A stretch of 34,696 nt of DNA. Origin: Chloroflexota bacterium. Lineage in GTDB: Bacteria; Chloroflexota; Dehalococcoidia; Lucifugimonadales; JACPCL1. Each line of letters opens with the position of its first letter. The first letter of the stretch is position 1. A model generated the notes under the pieces. That model worked only from the letters and a program-made list of their open reading frames with translations, was not told where the DNA came from and searched no databases. Shown piece after piece: positions 1 through 8,526 of the stretch. The stretch spans positions 1-34,696 of the forward strand of contig JACQOP010000074.1 in assembly GCA_016202485.1 (NCBI GenBank), read 5' to 3'. Both the position numbers and the translations under genes were made by a program.

Positions 1-1
1 A

Positions 2-58
2 CCCGTAACGCTGGGGGCTGCCACCCCGAGCAGCCCCTGGAAGGGAGCGGGTTTCCTT
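2..58. repeat. Dispersed hairpin repeat, copy A
   Basis: The first 26 bases (2-27) match 22115-22140 with only two differences, and similarity continues weakly to about base 58. The element folds into a hairpin: GGGGCTGC (14-21) pairs with GCAGCCCC (30-37) around an 8-nt loop. It lies upstream of the AceE-like gene. No ORF or transposase is attached, so it looks like a small non-autonomous or structural intergenic repeat. See copy B for the compensatory change. Confidence 0.6.
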
Positions 59-105
59 GCAACCCCTGACTTTTGGAACAAGGCCCTTCAAGTAGGCAAT
101 GGGGT

Positions 106-123
106 TGGAGGATAGCGCCTCCA
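106..123 (+). promoter_or_regulatory. Hairpin abutting the Shine-Dalgarno of the first gene
   Basis: TGGAGG (106-111) pairs with CCTCCA (118-123) around a 6-nt loop. The hairpin touches the ribosome-binding site AGGAGG at 123-128, just before the GTG start at 134. The CCTCC arm is also an anti-SD-like sequence. A role in controlling translation is possible but not shown; it could be chance in GC-rich DNA. Confidence 0.3.
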
Positions 124-133
124 GGAGGATGAT

Positions 134-2527
134 GTGGCAAGCAGTTTACAGAGCCGCAGCGCCCCCGGTTCCAAAGTAAGCGATAAGCTACTGGCGGAGG
201 TCCAGAACCGGGTGCTGTGGCTGGCAATGCAGATGGTGTACCACGCCAACCGGGAGCGCCCGAACTGGGACGGGAGCAAGGTGGGCGGGCACCAGACTTC
301 CAGCGCCTCTGTGGTGACCATCCTCACTTCTCTTTTCTTTGAGTACATGCAGCCTGGGGATCGAATTGCCATCAAGCCCCATGCTTCGCCGGTCTACCAT
401 GCGGTCCAGTTCCTCCTTGGCAACCTGGACCAGCGGTACCTGAAAACCCTGCGAGCGTTCCACGGCCTCCAATCGTATCCCAGCAGGACGAAGGACCCTG
501 ACCCAGTAGATTTTTCAACAGGTTCTGTGGGTCTTGGCTCTATTGCCCCCAACTTTGCTGAGGTGGCGGAGCAATATATCCGTTCCCACCTTGGCGGCTC
601 ACCTCTCCGTTTTCCGAAATACATCTCTCTTGTGGGAGACGGAGAGTTGGACGAAGGGTCTATTTGGGAAACTATTACCGAGCCGGTGCTGCAGGGAGAA
701 GCGAACGTGCTGTGGGTGGTAGACCTGAACCGGCAGAGCCTGGACCGGGTGATCCCCGGCATACGGGTGCAGACGTGGCGGAAGATGTTCTCGGCAAATG
801 GGTGGCATGTGATTGACGCCAAGTACGGCAGCAAGCTTGAGACTGCCTTTCAACGGCCTGGGGGGCATCTGCTGCGGGAATGTATAGACGAGATGCCCAA
901 CGACGTGTACCAGCGGCTGCTGCGTCTGCCGCCTGGGGCGCTGGTGGAACTGCTGCCCAAGTGGACATCCCAGCCTGAGGAGCTACGTCAGTTCCTCCAG
1001 GGGTGGGGTGCAAAGCAGGTAAGGGACCTGTTTGGGGACCTAGGGGGGCATGACTTTGCCATCCTGCGCCGTGCCTTTGGTGAGGCCGACGCCGTCAAGC
1101 AGCCCTGTGTGGTCTTTGCCTACACGCTGAAGGGCTGGCGGCTGCCGACGGTGGGGGACCCCGAAAATCACTCGGTTGTCCTTAACCCAGAGGACATGAA
1201 ACGGCTGCGGGAGGAACTGGGCGTAGGCGAAGAGGAGGTATGGTCGGGGTTTGGGCCTGACTCGGAGGCGGGGCAGTTCTGCAGCCAGCGTGGGAGCTTG
1301 CTGCGCTCTGTAGCCAGTCCTAAGGCTGGGCCCATAGCGATGGAAGTGCCTACTTCCCTGGGCCGGACCTACAAAGGAAGGATGTCCACGCAACAGGCCT
1401 TTGGACTTGTCCTTGGAGACATAGCGCGGGAGGCCCCGGGACTAGCGCAGCGCATTGTCACGGTCAGCCCGGACGTTGCCACATCAACCAACCTGGGAGG
1501 ATGGATAAGCCGGGTGGGTGTCTGGAGCCGGAAAGAGAAACCACCTCTTCCCGAGGCCGCAGTCTCAAGTGTCATCCGCTGGGAAGAGTCCCCGAAAGGG
1601 CGGCATATAGAGCTGGGGATCTCGGAAAGCAACCTGTTCCTGCTGCTGGGGCAGCTTGGCCTGTCTGCGGAAATGCACGGGGAGTTGCTGTTTCCCATCG
1701 GCACGCTGTACGACCCATTTGTGTGCAGGGCGCTGGAATCGTTCCTGTATGGCTGCTACGCCGGGTCGCAGTTTATTGTGGTGGGGACGCCTTCGGGGAT
1801 TACGCTGAGCCCAGAGGGGGGGCTGCACCAATCGTTTTTGACGCCTTCCATTGGCATTGGGATGCCTGGGGTCTGGGCGTATGAACCGTGCTTTGCGCAG
1901 GAACTGGAGTGGGTCCTGTTTGCAGGATTGGAGATGGTACGCCAGAGAAAGGCGTCCACCTATCTGCGCCTCAGCACCAAGGATGTAGAGCAGGGCCTGT
2001 TCCCGAACCCCGGGGGGCCTGCTGCAAGGGAACGCTTGCGGAGGCAGGTACTGAACGGGGGATACAAGGTGGTGGACTGGCGAAGGGAGGGTGACTACCG
2101 GCCCGATGAAAATGTGGTCAACATCTTTGCCACGGGGGTCATGGTCCCCGAGGCGATAGAGGCAAGCCGGCTTCTCCGAGATGAGGGCATTTTTGCAAAC
2201 GTCATCAATGTCACCTCGGGGGACCGGCTGTTCCAGCGATATCAGGAGTGGGCAATGGCCGTAACCTCCGCGCGGACAGACCCGCCCGCCTTTCTGAGCG
2301 ATGTGCTGTCCCAGGAAGAGCGGAGGGCGCCGGTGGTGACGGTTGTGGACGGGCATCCGCACGCGCTGGCGTGGATAGGCAGCGCCCTGGGGACTCGGGG
2401 GCTGCCCCTGGGGGTCTCGCAATTCGGGCAGTCGGGAGCCAGGGCGGACCTGTACCGCGAATATGGCATAGATGTGTCCAGCGTCGTTGGGGCCTGCTTT
2501 GGGGCGCTGGACCTCCGGGGCACGTAA
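134..2527 (+). CDS. AceE-like pyruvate dehydrogenase E1 component (transketolase superfamily)
   Basis: Thiamine-diphosphate enzyme of the homodimeric 2-oxo acid dehydrogenase E1 family, expected to decarboxylate pyruvate. The N-terminal half has GGHQTSS (51-57) and the ThDP/Mg motif GDGELDEG (168-175) with its Asn in DLNR (N199). The pyrimidine-binding half has HIELGISESN (491 onward) with the expected conserved Glu. At 797 aa it is shorter than typical AceE (about 880-900), mainly at the N terminus. The start is GTG at 134, chosen because AGGAGG lies 5 nt upstream; the nearby ATGs are out of frame. No E2 or E3 gene is in the window. It is first in a same-strand run with prpD/prpB/prpC-like genes (64-nt gap), so it may consume pyruvate from PrpB. 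The family is solid; the substrate (pyruvate versus another 2-oxo acid) is inferred. Confidence 0.8.
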   Translation: MASSLQSRSAPGSKVSDKLLAEVQNRVLWLAMQMVYHANRERPNWDGSKVGGHQTSSASVVTILTSLFFEYMQPGDRIAIKPHASPVYHAVQFLLGNLDQRYLKTLRAFHGLQSYPSRTKDPDPVDFSTGSVGLGSIAPNFAEVAEQYIRSHLGGSPLRFPKYISLVGDGELDEGSIWETITEPVLQGEANVLWVVDLNRQSLDRVIPGIRVQTWRKMFSANGWHVIDAKYGSKLETAFQRPGGHLLRECIDEMPNDVYQRLLRLPPGALVELLPKWTSQPEELRQFLQGWGAKQVRDLFGDLGGHDFAILRRAFGEADAVKQPCVVFAYTLKGWRLPTVGDPENHSVVLNPEDMKRLREELGVGEEEVWSGFGPDSEAGQFCSQRGSLLRSVASPKAGPIAMEVPTSLGRTYKGRMSTQQAFGLVLGDIAREAPGLAQRIVTVSPDVATSTNLGGWISRVGVWSRKEKPPLPEAAVSSVIRWEESPKGRHIELGISESNLFLLLGQLGLSAEMHGELLFPIGTLYDPFVCRALESFLYGCYAGSQFIVVGTPSGITLSPEGGLHQSFLTPSIGIGMPGVWAYEPCFAQELEWVLFAGLEMVRQRKASTYLRLSTKDVEQGLFPNPGGPAARERLRRQVLNGGYKVVDWRREGDYRPDENVVNIFATGVMVPEAIEASRLLRDEGIFANVINVTSGDRLFQRYQEWAMAVTSARTDPPAFLSDVLSQEERRAPVVTVVDGHPHALAWIGSALGTRGLPLGVSQFGQSGARADLYREYGIDVSSVVGACFGALDLRGT

Positions 2528-2591
2528 TGGATAAGCCGGACCAGTTACCCCACAACATCTCACAGAATGAGAAGGCTCCCAGGAGGTGGCG

Positions 2592-3983
2592 ATGGCCCCG
2601 TTAGACACATACAGCCGCCTCTTTGCAGCGTACACGTGCAATGTGAGAAAGACGCCACTGTCCCTGGAGACAGTCCACGAGGTGAAGCGGCGCATTGTTG
2701 ACAGTGTGGGTGTGGCGATGGCGGCCTTTGCCCAGGACGCGCCCAAGGCTGCACGGGCCTATGCTCAGGAGTATGCCAGCGACGCTCGCGGGCCTGGGGC
2801 GACTATCTGGGGCACGCCGGTGAAGGTTAACCCTGAGGCAGCGGCCTTTGCCAACGGTGTGATGGTGCGGTACCTGGACTTCAACGACACGTATTTGTCC
2901 CTGGAACCGCTGCACCCCAGCGACCTGATACCGGGGCTAGTAGCCCTGGCGGAATGGGCAGGTAAGGGGCCAAAGGAACTGCTTACCGCCATTGCCACGG
3001 GCTACGAGATATCCATGGACCTGTGCGACGCGGCCAGCCTGCGGGAACAGCAGTGGGACCATGTGAACTACATTGGCATTGGGGAATCGTGCGGCGCGGG
3101 GAGCCTGCTTGGCCTTTCAGAAGAGGTGCTTGAACACGCCATTTCCATAGCCACCGTGCCCCATGCAGCGATGAGGCAGACCCGAGCGGGCGAGCTTTCC
3201 ATGTGGAAGGGGGCAGCGGCAGCGAACTCGGCGCGCAACGGTGTTTTCGCCGTTTTGCTGGCTGCCCAGGGGATGACGGGGCCGTTCCAGCCCTTTGAGG
3301 GGGAGATGGGGTTCTTCCGACATCTGACGGGGGGCGTTGGCTTCAAGGACACGGCCCTGGGACCTCTGCGAGAGATGACCCCGCCGACAAAGATCAAGGA
3401 CTCCTACATAAAGTTCTGGCCTGTGGAGTACCACGCCCAGAGTGCAGTGGAGGCCGCCCTCCGGGTGCGCAAGGCCTTAGAGGGAGCAGACAACCTGCGT
3501 TCCGTGCGCATTGAGACCTTCAAGGCGGCGTACGAAATCATTGCCAAGGACCCGGAGAAGTGGGCGCCGAAAACACGAGAAACCGCCGACCACTCCTTGC
3601 AATACATTGTGGCGGTGAGCCTCCTGGACGGGGAGGTCACCCAGGGTTCCTATACGCCCCAAAAACTTTCGGACCCGCGCATCGCCGACATTCTGAAGCG
3701 TACCACACTGGCGGAGGACGACGAGCTGACGAGAGGCTACCCTGAAGGCATTCCCAACAGGATCAGCGTGGCAGCGGGTGATGGCAGGGAGGTTGTGGAA
3801 GAGGTGCGCTATCCGCTGGGACACGTCAAGAACCCCATGTCCGATGGAGCGGTGGAGCAGAAGTTCCTGACCAACGTCCAGTGGCATTTCACCGAGACAC
3901 AGGCCAGGAAGGTCCTTGACCTCATCTGGCACCTGGACGAGCAGAAGGACCTGTCGGAGCTGATGCGGGCCATGCAGATTTGA
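2592..3983 (+). CDS. MmgE/PrpD family protein, probable 2-methylcitrate dehydratase
   Basis: 463 aa, the normal length for MmgE/PrpD proteins, which dehydrate 2-methylcitrate to 2-methyl-cis-aconitate without an iron-sulfur cluster. The family signature LDFNDT is at about 95-100 and the helical N-terminal domain is recognisable. The ORF track opens at GTG 2586, but that codon overlaps the AGGAGG at 2581-2586. ATG 2592 sits 5 nt after it and is the better start. It lies 13 nt upstream of a PrpB-type lyase and two genes from a citrate-synthase-family gene, which supports the methylcitrate role. Family members also include cis-aconitate decarboxylase and epimerases, so the reaction is inferred from context. 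Confidence 0.8.
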   Translation: MAPLDTYSRLFAAYTCNVRKTPLSLETVHEVKRRIVDSVGVAMAAFAQDAPKAARAYAQEYASDARGPGATIWGTPVKVNPEAAAFANGVMVRYLDFNDTYLSLEPLHPSDLIPGLVALAEWAGKGPKELLTAIATGYEISMDLCDAASLREQQWDHVNYIGIGESCGAGSLLGLSEEVLEHAISIATVPHAAMRQTRAGELSMWKGAAAANSARNGVFAVLLAAQGMTGPFQPFEGEMGFFRHLTGGVGFKDTALGPLREMTPPTKIKDSYIKFWPVEYHAQSAVEAALRVRKALEGADNLRSVRIETFKAAYEIIAKDPEKWAPKTRETADHSLQYIVAVSLLDGEVTQGSYTPQKLSDPRIADILKRTTLAEDDELTRGYPEGIPNRISVAAGDGREVVEEVRYPLGHVKNPMSDGAVEQKFLTNVQWHFTETQARKVLDLIWHLDEQKDLSELMRAMQI

Positions 3984-3996
3984 GGAGGGGAAACAT

Positions 3997-4896
3997 ATGA
4001 CATGGCTACTGGAAACTAGGGCAGAGGAACCTGCTGGCCTGCGGCTGTCCCACCTTCTTGAGACGGAAGGGGTGCTGATGGTCCCTGGGGCCTTCAACCC
4101 ACTGGTGGGGCTGATGGCCCGCAATATAGGGTTCAAGGCGCTGTACCTTTCGGGGGCTGCGTTCTCCGCGAGCCTTGCCCTGCCTGACGTGGGGGTGTTC
4201 ACCGTGGACGAGCTGGCGAGAGAGGTGCGCTGGCTGGCGCGTTCCACGGGCCTGCCGGTGATTGCTGACTGCGACACGGGCTTTGGCGAGACGCTAAACG
4301 TGATGCGGGCGGTGCGCGAACTGGAGGGGGCGGGGGCAGCGGCAGTCCAGCTTGAAGACCAGGTGATGCCCAAGCGGTGCGGACACCTGGAGGGCAAGGA
4401 GGTTGTGCCGGCGGAACGGATGGCGGAAAAGGTGGCGGCGGCGGTGCGGGCGCGGCGGCACCTACTGGTCATAGCGAGAACCGATGCACGGAGCATCAAC
4501 GGGATGGAGGACGCCGTCCGGCGGGCGAAGCTGTACCGGCAGGCTGGGGCGGACATTATCTTCCCGGAGGCGCTGGAGACGGAGGAGGAGTTTGGGGCCT
4601 TTGCCAAAGCGGTAGGCGGGCCCTTGCTGGCAAACATGACGGAGTTCGGCAAGACGCCGTATCTGCCGGCGAAGCGCTTTGGAGAGCTTGGGTATAAGAT
4701 TGTCATCTTTCCCGTGACTGCGTTGAGGATTGCGGCGGCGGCTGTGGAAGAGGCCCTGGGGGAGATCTACCGGAGGGGGACCCAGGAACACCTGCTGGGG
4801 AAGATGCAGACGCGGGAGGAGCTGTACAGGCTGATTGGGTACCGGGATTACGAAGCGGTGGACCGGGGGTTGTCGCTGGAGCGTAACAGCAGGTAG
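3997..4896 (+). CDS. prpB: Isocitrate lyase/PEP mutase superfamily, probable 2-methylisocitrate lyase
   Basis: 299 aa, matching PrpB length. The family landmarks are present in order: SGAAFSAS (52-59), the metal-binding loop DCDTGFGE (91-98) and the catalytic KRCGH (126-130) with its essential Cys. PrpB cleaves 2-methylisocitrate to pyruvate and succinate. The start ATG follows a strong GGAGGGG by 6 nt. It sits between the PrpD-like gene and the citrate/methylcitrate synthase, so the assignment rests on motif plus context. Carboxyphosphonoenolpyruvate mutase and oxaloacetate hydrolase are related alternatives, but KRCGH and the neighbours favour PrpB. Confidence 0.85.
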   Translation: MTWLLETRAEEPAGLRLSHLLETEGVLMVPGAFNPLVGLMARNIGFKALYLSGAAFSASLALPDVGVFTVDELAREVRWLARSTGLPVIADCDTGFGETLNVMRAVRELEGAGAAAVQLEDQVMPKRCGHLEGKEVVPAERMAEKVAAAVRARRHLLVIARTDARSINGMEDAVRRAKLYRQAGADIIFPEALETEEEFGAFAKAVGGPLLANMTEFGKTPYLPAKRFGELGYKIVIFPVTALRIAAAAVEEALGEIYRRGTQEHLLGKMQTREELYRLIGYRDYEAVDRGLSLERNSR

Positions 4897-4931
4897 GCCG
4901 CCAGAGGGACTTGGGAAAGGAGAAAGGCGCT

Positions 4932-6065
4932 ATGACGAACGCAGAGTATTCGCCTGGACTGGAGGGGGTCATCGCCGCTCCGTCCACCGTCTCGTACCTG
5001 GACCTGGAAAAGGAAGAGATTGTGGTACGAGGGTACGACCTCATTGAGCTGGCGCAGAAGCGCTCTTACCTGGAGACTGCTTACCTGGTTATTCATGGAC
5101 ACCTACCTGATGAGCGGGAGACCATGGCCTTCGGCGAGAGGCTGAAGGAGGAGTCGGCGCTGCCGAAGGGGGCGTATTCCGTCCTTGAGGCCCTGCCAAG
5201 GCAGACGAACGCCATGGACGCCCTGCGGACTGGCATCTCGCTGCTGGCCAGCTACGAGTCGCCTGAAGTGCTGCAGGACAACTCCACGGCGGCGAACCTA
5301 ATCAAGGGGCTGCGGATTATGGCGAAGGGGCCGGTGCTGGCCTGCAATGCGTACCACGCCATGAAGGGGCAGCCCTTCGTCCCGGCCGATCCCAAGCTGG
5401 GGTTTATTGAGAACGTGCTGTGGATGGTGCATGGGAAGCAGCCGGACCAGGAGTCCACAGAGGCCCTGGATCTGATATTCACGTGCTACATAGAGCACGA
5501 GATGCCGAACTCCACCTTCGCCGCGCGGGTGATTGCATCCACCCTCTCGGACATATACGGGGCGATAACGGGAGCGGTGGCGTCGCTGAAGGGGCCGCTG
5601 CACGGGGGGGCCAATGAAGCGGCAGCCATGATGCTGCTGGATATCCTGAAGCAGGGCGGGCCTTCCAAGGCCGAAGAGTACATCATGGACATGAGGAGCC
5701 GGCATGAACGGGTGATGGGGTTTGGGCACCGGGTGTACATGCGGCGGTACGATCCCAGGGCCTATTTGTTGAAGGACTACATCCCAAAGTTCACCCACAA
5801 GAAACCTGAGGGGGAGGAGCTGTATGCAATCTACAGGACGGTGGAAGAGGTGATGTTCCGGGAGACGAAGCTGTACCCCAACGCAGATTATCCCATTGGC
5901 TTTTTGCTGTACCTGCTGGACATCCCGATACCGCTGTTCACGCCGCTGTTCCTGTGCGCCCGGATACCGGGGCTGGTTGCGCACGTGGTGGAGCAGCACG
6001 CCGATAACCGGCTATTCCGGCCGCGGGTGCTATACCAGGGGCCAAGGGGGCTCCACCCGGCCTAA
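4932..6065 (+). CDS. prpC: Citrate synthase family, probable 2-methylcitrate synthase
   Basis: 377 aa, the length of short (dimeric-type) bacterial and archaeal citrate/2-methylcitrate synthases. It opens with the typical GLEGVIAA and RGYD segments. The catalytic triad is visible: His224 in GPLHGGANE, His266 in GFGHRVY and Asp319 in NADYPIG. The enzyme would condense propionyl-CoA (or acetyl-CoA) with oxaloacetate. The ORF track opens at TTG 4911; ATG 4932 is preferred because AAAGGAG (4916-4922) lies 9 nt before it. It is last of the four-gene block and 35 nt after prpB. A strong promoter for the next gene begins shortly after its stop. PrpC versus GltA cannot be told apart by motif; the prpD-prpB context favours PrpC. 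Confidence 0.82.
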   Translation: MTNAEYSPGLEGVIAAPSTVSYLDLEKEEIVVRGYDLIELAQKRSYLETAYLVIHGHLPDERETMAFGERLKEESALPKGAYSVLEALPRQTNAMDALRTGISLLASYESPEVLQDNSTAANLIKGLRIMAKGPVLACNAYHAMKGQPFVPADPKLGFIENVLWMVHGKQPDQESTEALDLIFTCYIEHEMPNSTFAARVIASTLSDIYGAITGAVASLKGPLHGGANEAAAMMLLDILKQGGPSKAEEYIMDMRSRHERVMGFGHRVYMRRYDPRAYLLKDYIPKFTHKKPEGEELYAIYRTVEEVMFRETKLYPNADYPIGFLLYLLDIPIPLFTPLFLCARIPGLVAHVVEQHADNRLFRPRVLYQGPRGLHPA

Positions 6066-6087
6066 GACATAGCCCCTGCCTTTCCCC

Positions 6088-6115
6088 TTGACCTGGCATC
6101 GCGCCTGGGTACAAT
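6088..6115 (+). promoter_or_regulatory. Sigma70-type promoter for the LLM oxidoreductase
   Basis: TTGACC (6088-6093) and TACAAT (6110-6115) are separated by 16 nt. The expected start of transcription is near 6122, about 55 nt before the ATG at 6178. The ORF track extends the downstream gene back through this element (TTG 6088), another reason to prefer the later start. Confidence 0.65.
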
Positions 6116-6177
6116 GGCGCCATGCCCCTTGCGCCAGTCTATCTGGCATTTCCCCCAGTTTGTACAAAGGAGAGTCC

Positions 6178-7050
6178 ATGTCTCGCACCAAGAACCCCCT
6201 GCGATTCGGTGTCAACATCGGCGGGAGGCCCTTCCCGGAGGCGCTGTCCCTGGCCAGGGCTGCAGAGGAAGCAGGTTTTGACACGGTGGCCTTCACCGAC
6301 AGGCCGCCGGAGAACAACCTGGAGGCGTGGACGCTCGCGACGGCCATAGGTGTGATGACCAGACGGGTAATCCTGACACACTCCACGTTGAACGTGCCCT
6401 TCCGCAATCCGGCGTTGCTGGCCAAGATGGCTGCTTCCCTGGACGCCGTCACGGGAGGAGGACGAGTGGAGCTGACCCTGGGGGCAGGGGGTCAGGAGCC
6501 GCATTACCGGTCTTACGGTATCCACTTTGGGACAGACGGCGAGCGGGTGACGGACCTTATTGACGCCGTGGCGATCATGCGGGGCCTGTGGGCTAACGAG
6601 AGCTTCAGCTACAAAGGGGCCAGGCTATCGGTTGAGAACGCCGCCGTCACGCCCACGCCGGCATCGGGGAGCATCCCCATCTGGATCGGCGCGCTGGGCC
6701 CGAGGATGATGCGGTTCACGGGGGCGCAGGCAGAGGGCTGGATGAAGAACCGGGGGTGGCCTGAGAGCACGGCCCAGTTGACGGAGCTCATCGGCCTATT
6801 GGAAGGGGCTGCACAGAAGGCAGGGCGGGACCCGGCCACCATCCGGCGCGTCCTCAACGGAGCGGCGGTCCTCGGCAGCGGCCCCCAGCCCGTGGCGCGG
6901 GGCCTGGTAGGGACGTCCCAGCAGATTATGGAGACAGTCCACCAGTACCGGGAGATGGGCATAGACACCTTTCACTTGCGGTTTCCCGATACGGGGACCG
7001 AAGAGCACGTCAGGCGCTTCGCCGAAGAGGTTATTATCCCCCTCCGGTAG
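6178..7050 (+). CDS. LLM-class flavin/F420-dependent oxidoreductase
   Basis: 290 aa of the bacterial luciferase-like TIM-barrel family, which uses FMN or F420 to oxidise or reduce small organics. Typical elements are the N-terminal FGVNIGG, the EEAGFDTVAFTDR strand, RVELTLGAGG (cofactor-binding region) and PIWIGALGPRMMR. The start ATG has AAAGGAG 5 nt upstream and its own promoter at 6088-6115, so it is probably a separate unit. A second LLM protein lies at 21096-22031 but is not a close copy. The substrate cannot be read from sequence, and F420 versus FMN use is not decided. Confidence 0.8.
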   Translation: MSRTKNPLRFGVNIGGRPFPEALSLARAAEEAGFDTVAFTDRPPENNLEAWTLATAIGVMTRRVILTHSTLNVPFRNPALLAKMAASLDAVTGGGRVELTLGAGGQEPHYRSYGIHFGTDGERVTDLIDAVAIMRGLWANESFSYKGARLSVENAAVTPTPASGSIPIWIGALGPRMMRFTGAQAEGWMKNRGWPESTAQLTELIGLLEGAAQKAGRDPATIRRVLNGAAVLGSGPQPVARGLVGTSQQIMETVHQYREMGIDTFHLRFPDTGTEEHVRRFAEEVIIPLR

Positions 7051-7105
7051 CAGCGCGCCTGCACGCCCTTTCCCTCAGTCTCCCTCCATAACCCCTTGCC
7101 TGCAC

Positions 7106-7137
7106 ACTCACCTCTTTGGGTGAGTCCTGGGTGTTTT
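7106..7137 (+). terminator. Possible terminator after the LLM gene
   Basis: ACTCACC (7106-7112) pairs with GGTGAGT (7119-7125) around a 6-nt loop. A short T run (7134-7137) follows after a few bases. The stem is short and the T run is offset, so this is only a candidate. Confidence 0.35.
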
Positions 7138-7171
7138 GCACCAAAGGCTGGTACAAAACGTCTAGAATCCC

Positions 7172-7200
7172 TTGACATGCCAACCCTCCATCTTTACCCT
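7172..7200 (+). promoter_or_regulatory. Promoter candidate upstream of the LamG-like surface protein
   Basis: A perfect TTGACA (7172-7177) is followed after 17 nt by TACCCT (7195-7200). It lies about 50 nt ahead of the GTG start at 7251. The -10 is imperfect, but the local sequence turns AT-rich here, unlike the rest of the window. Confidence 0.5.
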
Positions 7201-7250
7201 AAACATACGTATTTACACGTACTCAATCATACGCAATATGACTTAGCTCT

Positions 7251-8357
7251 GTGGTTCGGTTCACCTCGTCCCACCAGGTCCTCACGATCGTCGGCCTGGC
7301 CGCAATCGTCTGGCTCATTCTTGGCATCGTTGTCCTCTTCGCCGGCTCTCACGGGCCCAGCGCCTCAACCTACCAGGCGTGCGTGGACCAGAACGGCAAC
7401 ATGCGTGTGCTGGGGGAAGGGCTGAAGGGGAACTACGCCACCCAGTGCAAGAGCAACGAGACGCTGTATGAGTTTGCCCCCAGCCATCGGGTTGGAGCGC
7501 TGGAGACCCAGGTAGCTGAGCTGGAGTTGCTGTTCAACGCCGAGCCGACGGCCACGCCCACCTGGACACCGACCGCTACACCCACACCTACGCCAACTCC
7601 GACGCCTGATCTCCTGGCCGCCTACCAGCCGGTGCTGGCGGTACTGGGGGCCAACGGCGTGGTACTGCCCCTGGCGGACTTTGGCAACGGCGGGTGGAAT
7701 AGCGCCACGTTTACGACAATTGGGTCGCAGTCCCTTGTGTTCACGTGGAGCAAGGCTCCAGCCAACTTTGACACGCCTCCTGCCCTTCAGGGCGCCATAC
7801 CTGTAGTGGCGGTGAACGGCGTGAACGAGTTCTCCACCTCTCCAGACAACGATTTCTGGTCAAGGGGCGACGGAGTTACCGACCAGCCCTTCTCCCTGGG
7901 GATATTGATCAACGTTTCTCAGAAAAAGTTCATGGCGATTTTTGCCAAAAATGGGGTGGGCGGCAGCGAGTGGCAATTCTATACCCAAAGCAACGGGCTG
8001 TACCCTGGACTCATTGTACGCGATCACTCCGCCGGCGCCTGGGTGGGACGCGGGTACAACGGTGTGATCCCGGGAGTTAATGAATGGAGCTTCTGGGTGG
8101 TCACGTATAACGGCAGCAGGTCTGCTTCTGGCGTGAAGGTATACTACAACGGTGCTCAGATAGACAATATGAATCTAGTCAACGGTACGTACACCGCCAT
8201 GGAAAATGGTACTGCCCCGGTTACAGCACCCAGCCAGGCCTTTGGCGGCCAGATAGCAGGCGGCGCTTGCGGGCCAGTGTTTACCCACAAAGAGCTGAGC
8301 GCCAGCGAGGTTACGGAACTGTACAACTATTGCCGGGGCCTCATGGCTCTGCCCTAG
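7251..8357 (+). CDS. Membrane-anchored surface protein with Thr/Pro linker and LamG-like domain
   Basis: 368 aa. A hydrophobic segment at about 11-32 looks like an uncleaved signal anchor. It is followed by a short Cys-containing module (YQACVDQNG to CKSNETL), then the linker TPTWTPTATPTPTPTPTP (about 100-119). The long C-terminal part (about 120-368) looks like a concanavalin/LamG-type beta-sandwich of the kind that binds or displays carbohydrate outside the cell. That fold call rests on spaced aromatic/Gly strands and the closing ELSASEVTELYNYCRG; it is not proven. The start is GTG with no clear Shine-Dalgarno, so the exact N terminus is uncertain. Thr/Pro linkers of this type are frequent in Chloroflexota surface proteins. 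Confidence 0.65.
   Translation: MVRFTSSHQVLTIVGLAAIVWLILGIVVLFAGSHGPSASTYQACVDQNGNMRVLGEGLKGNYATQCKSNETLYEFAPSHRVGALETQVAELELLFNAEPTATPTWTPTATPTPTPTPTPDLLAAYQPVLAVLGANGVVLPLADFGNGGWNSATFTTIGSQSLVFTWSKAPANFDTPPALQGAIPVVAVNGVNEFSTSPDNDFWSRGDGVTDQPFSLGILINVSQKKFMAIFAKNGVGGSEWQFYTQSNGLYPGLIVRDHSAGAWVGRGYNGVIPGVNEWSFWVVTYNGSRSASGVKVYYNGAQIDNMNLVNGTYTAMENGTAPVTAPSQAFGGQIAGGACGPVFTHKELSASEVTELYNYCRGLMALP
7545..7607 (+). repeat. Thr-Pro codon repeat inside the surface protein
   Basis: A run of alternating ACN and CCN codons encodes the TP-rich linker. Third positions vary, so the protein pattern is conserved rather than the DNA. It is probably a flexible spacer between the membrane anchor and the outer domain. 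Confidence 0.7.
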
Positions 8358-8405
8358 CAGCCCGGCCAGCGCCATGTCGCTATCCCCCTCCCCACCAGCG
8401 AGAAT

Positions 8406-8445
8406 TTAAGGAAAACCGTGGACTGAAGTCCACGGTTTTCCTTAA
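8406..8445. repeat. Perfect 19-bp inverted repeat, REP-like or terminator
   Basis: Two perfect 19-nt arms, 8406-8424 and 8427-8445, flank a 2-nt centre. The core is CCGTGGACT-GA-AGTCCACGG and the outer ends are TTAAGGAAAA/TTTTCCTTAA. There is no T run beyond the arms, so it may be a REP/MITE-like palindrome as well as, or instead of, a terminator for the surface-protein gene 50 bp upstream. It lies just before the promoter of the next gene. Confidence 0.7.
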
Positions 8446-8466
8446 CCCTTTCCCCAAGCTCCTCTC

Positions 8467-8495
8467 TTGCACCCCAAAGGCCCCCGTGCTATAAA
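8467..8495 (+). promoter_or_regulatory. Strong sigma70-type promoter for the phosphotriesterase-family gene
   Basis: TTGCAC (8467-8472), a 17-nt spacer, then TATAAA (8490-8495) preceded by TGC, giving an extended -10. The inferred start near 8502 leaves a leader of about 25 nt that holds AAGGAGGG before ATG 8527. Confidence 0.7.
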
Positions 8496-8526
8496 GCGGC
8501 AGCACAGCCCACAAGGAGGGAGCACA

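Noticed and set aside
1565-2746. 393-aa minus-strand ORF
   Set aside because: It is antisense to the AceE-like gene, rich in Arg/Pro/His, and has no recognisable motif. It is a high-GC shadow.
3477-4706. 409-aa minus-strand ORF
   Set aside because: Antisense to the prpD/prpB-like genes, Ser/Arg-rich low complexity, no start signal.
7545-7607. CRISPR-like or tandem DNA repeat
   Set aside because: It is a Thr-Pro codon run in a coding frame with variable third bases and no spacers. No CRISPR array or tRNA was found anywhere in the window.
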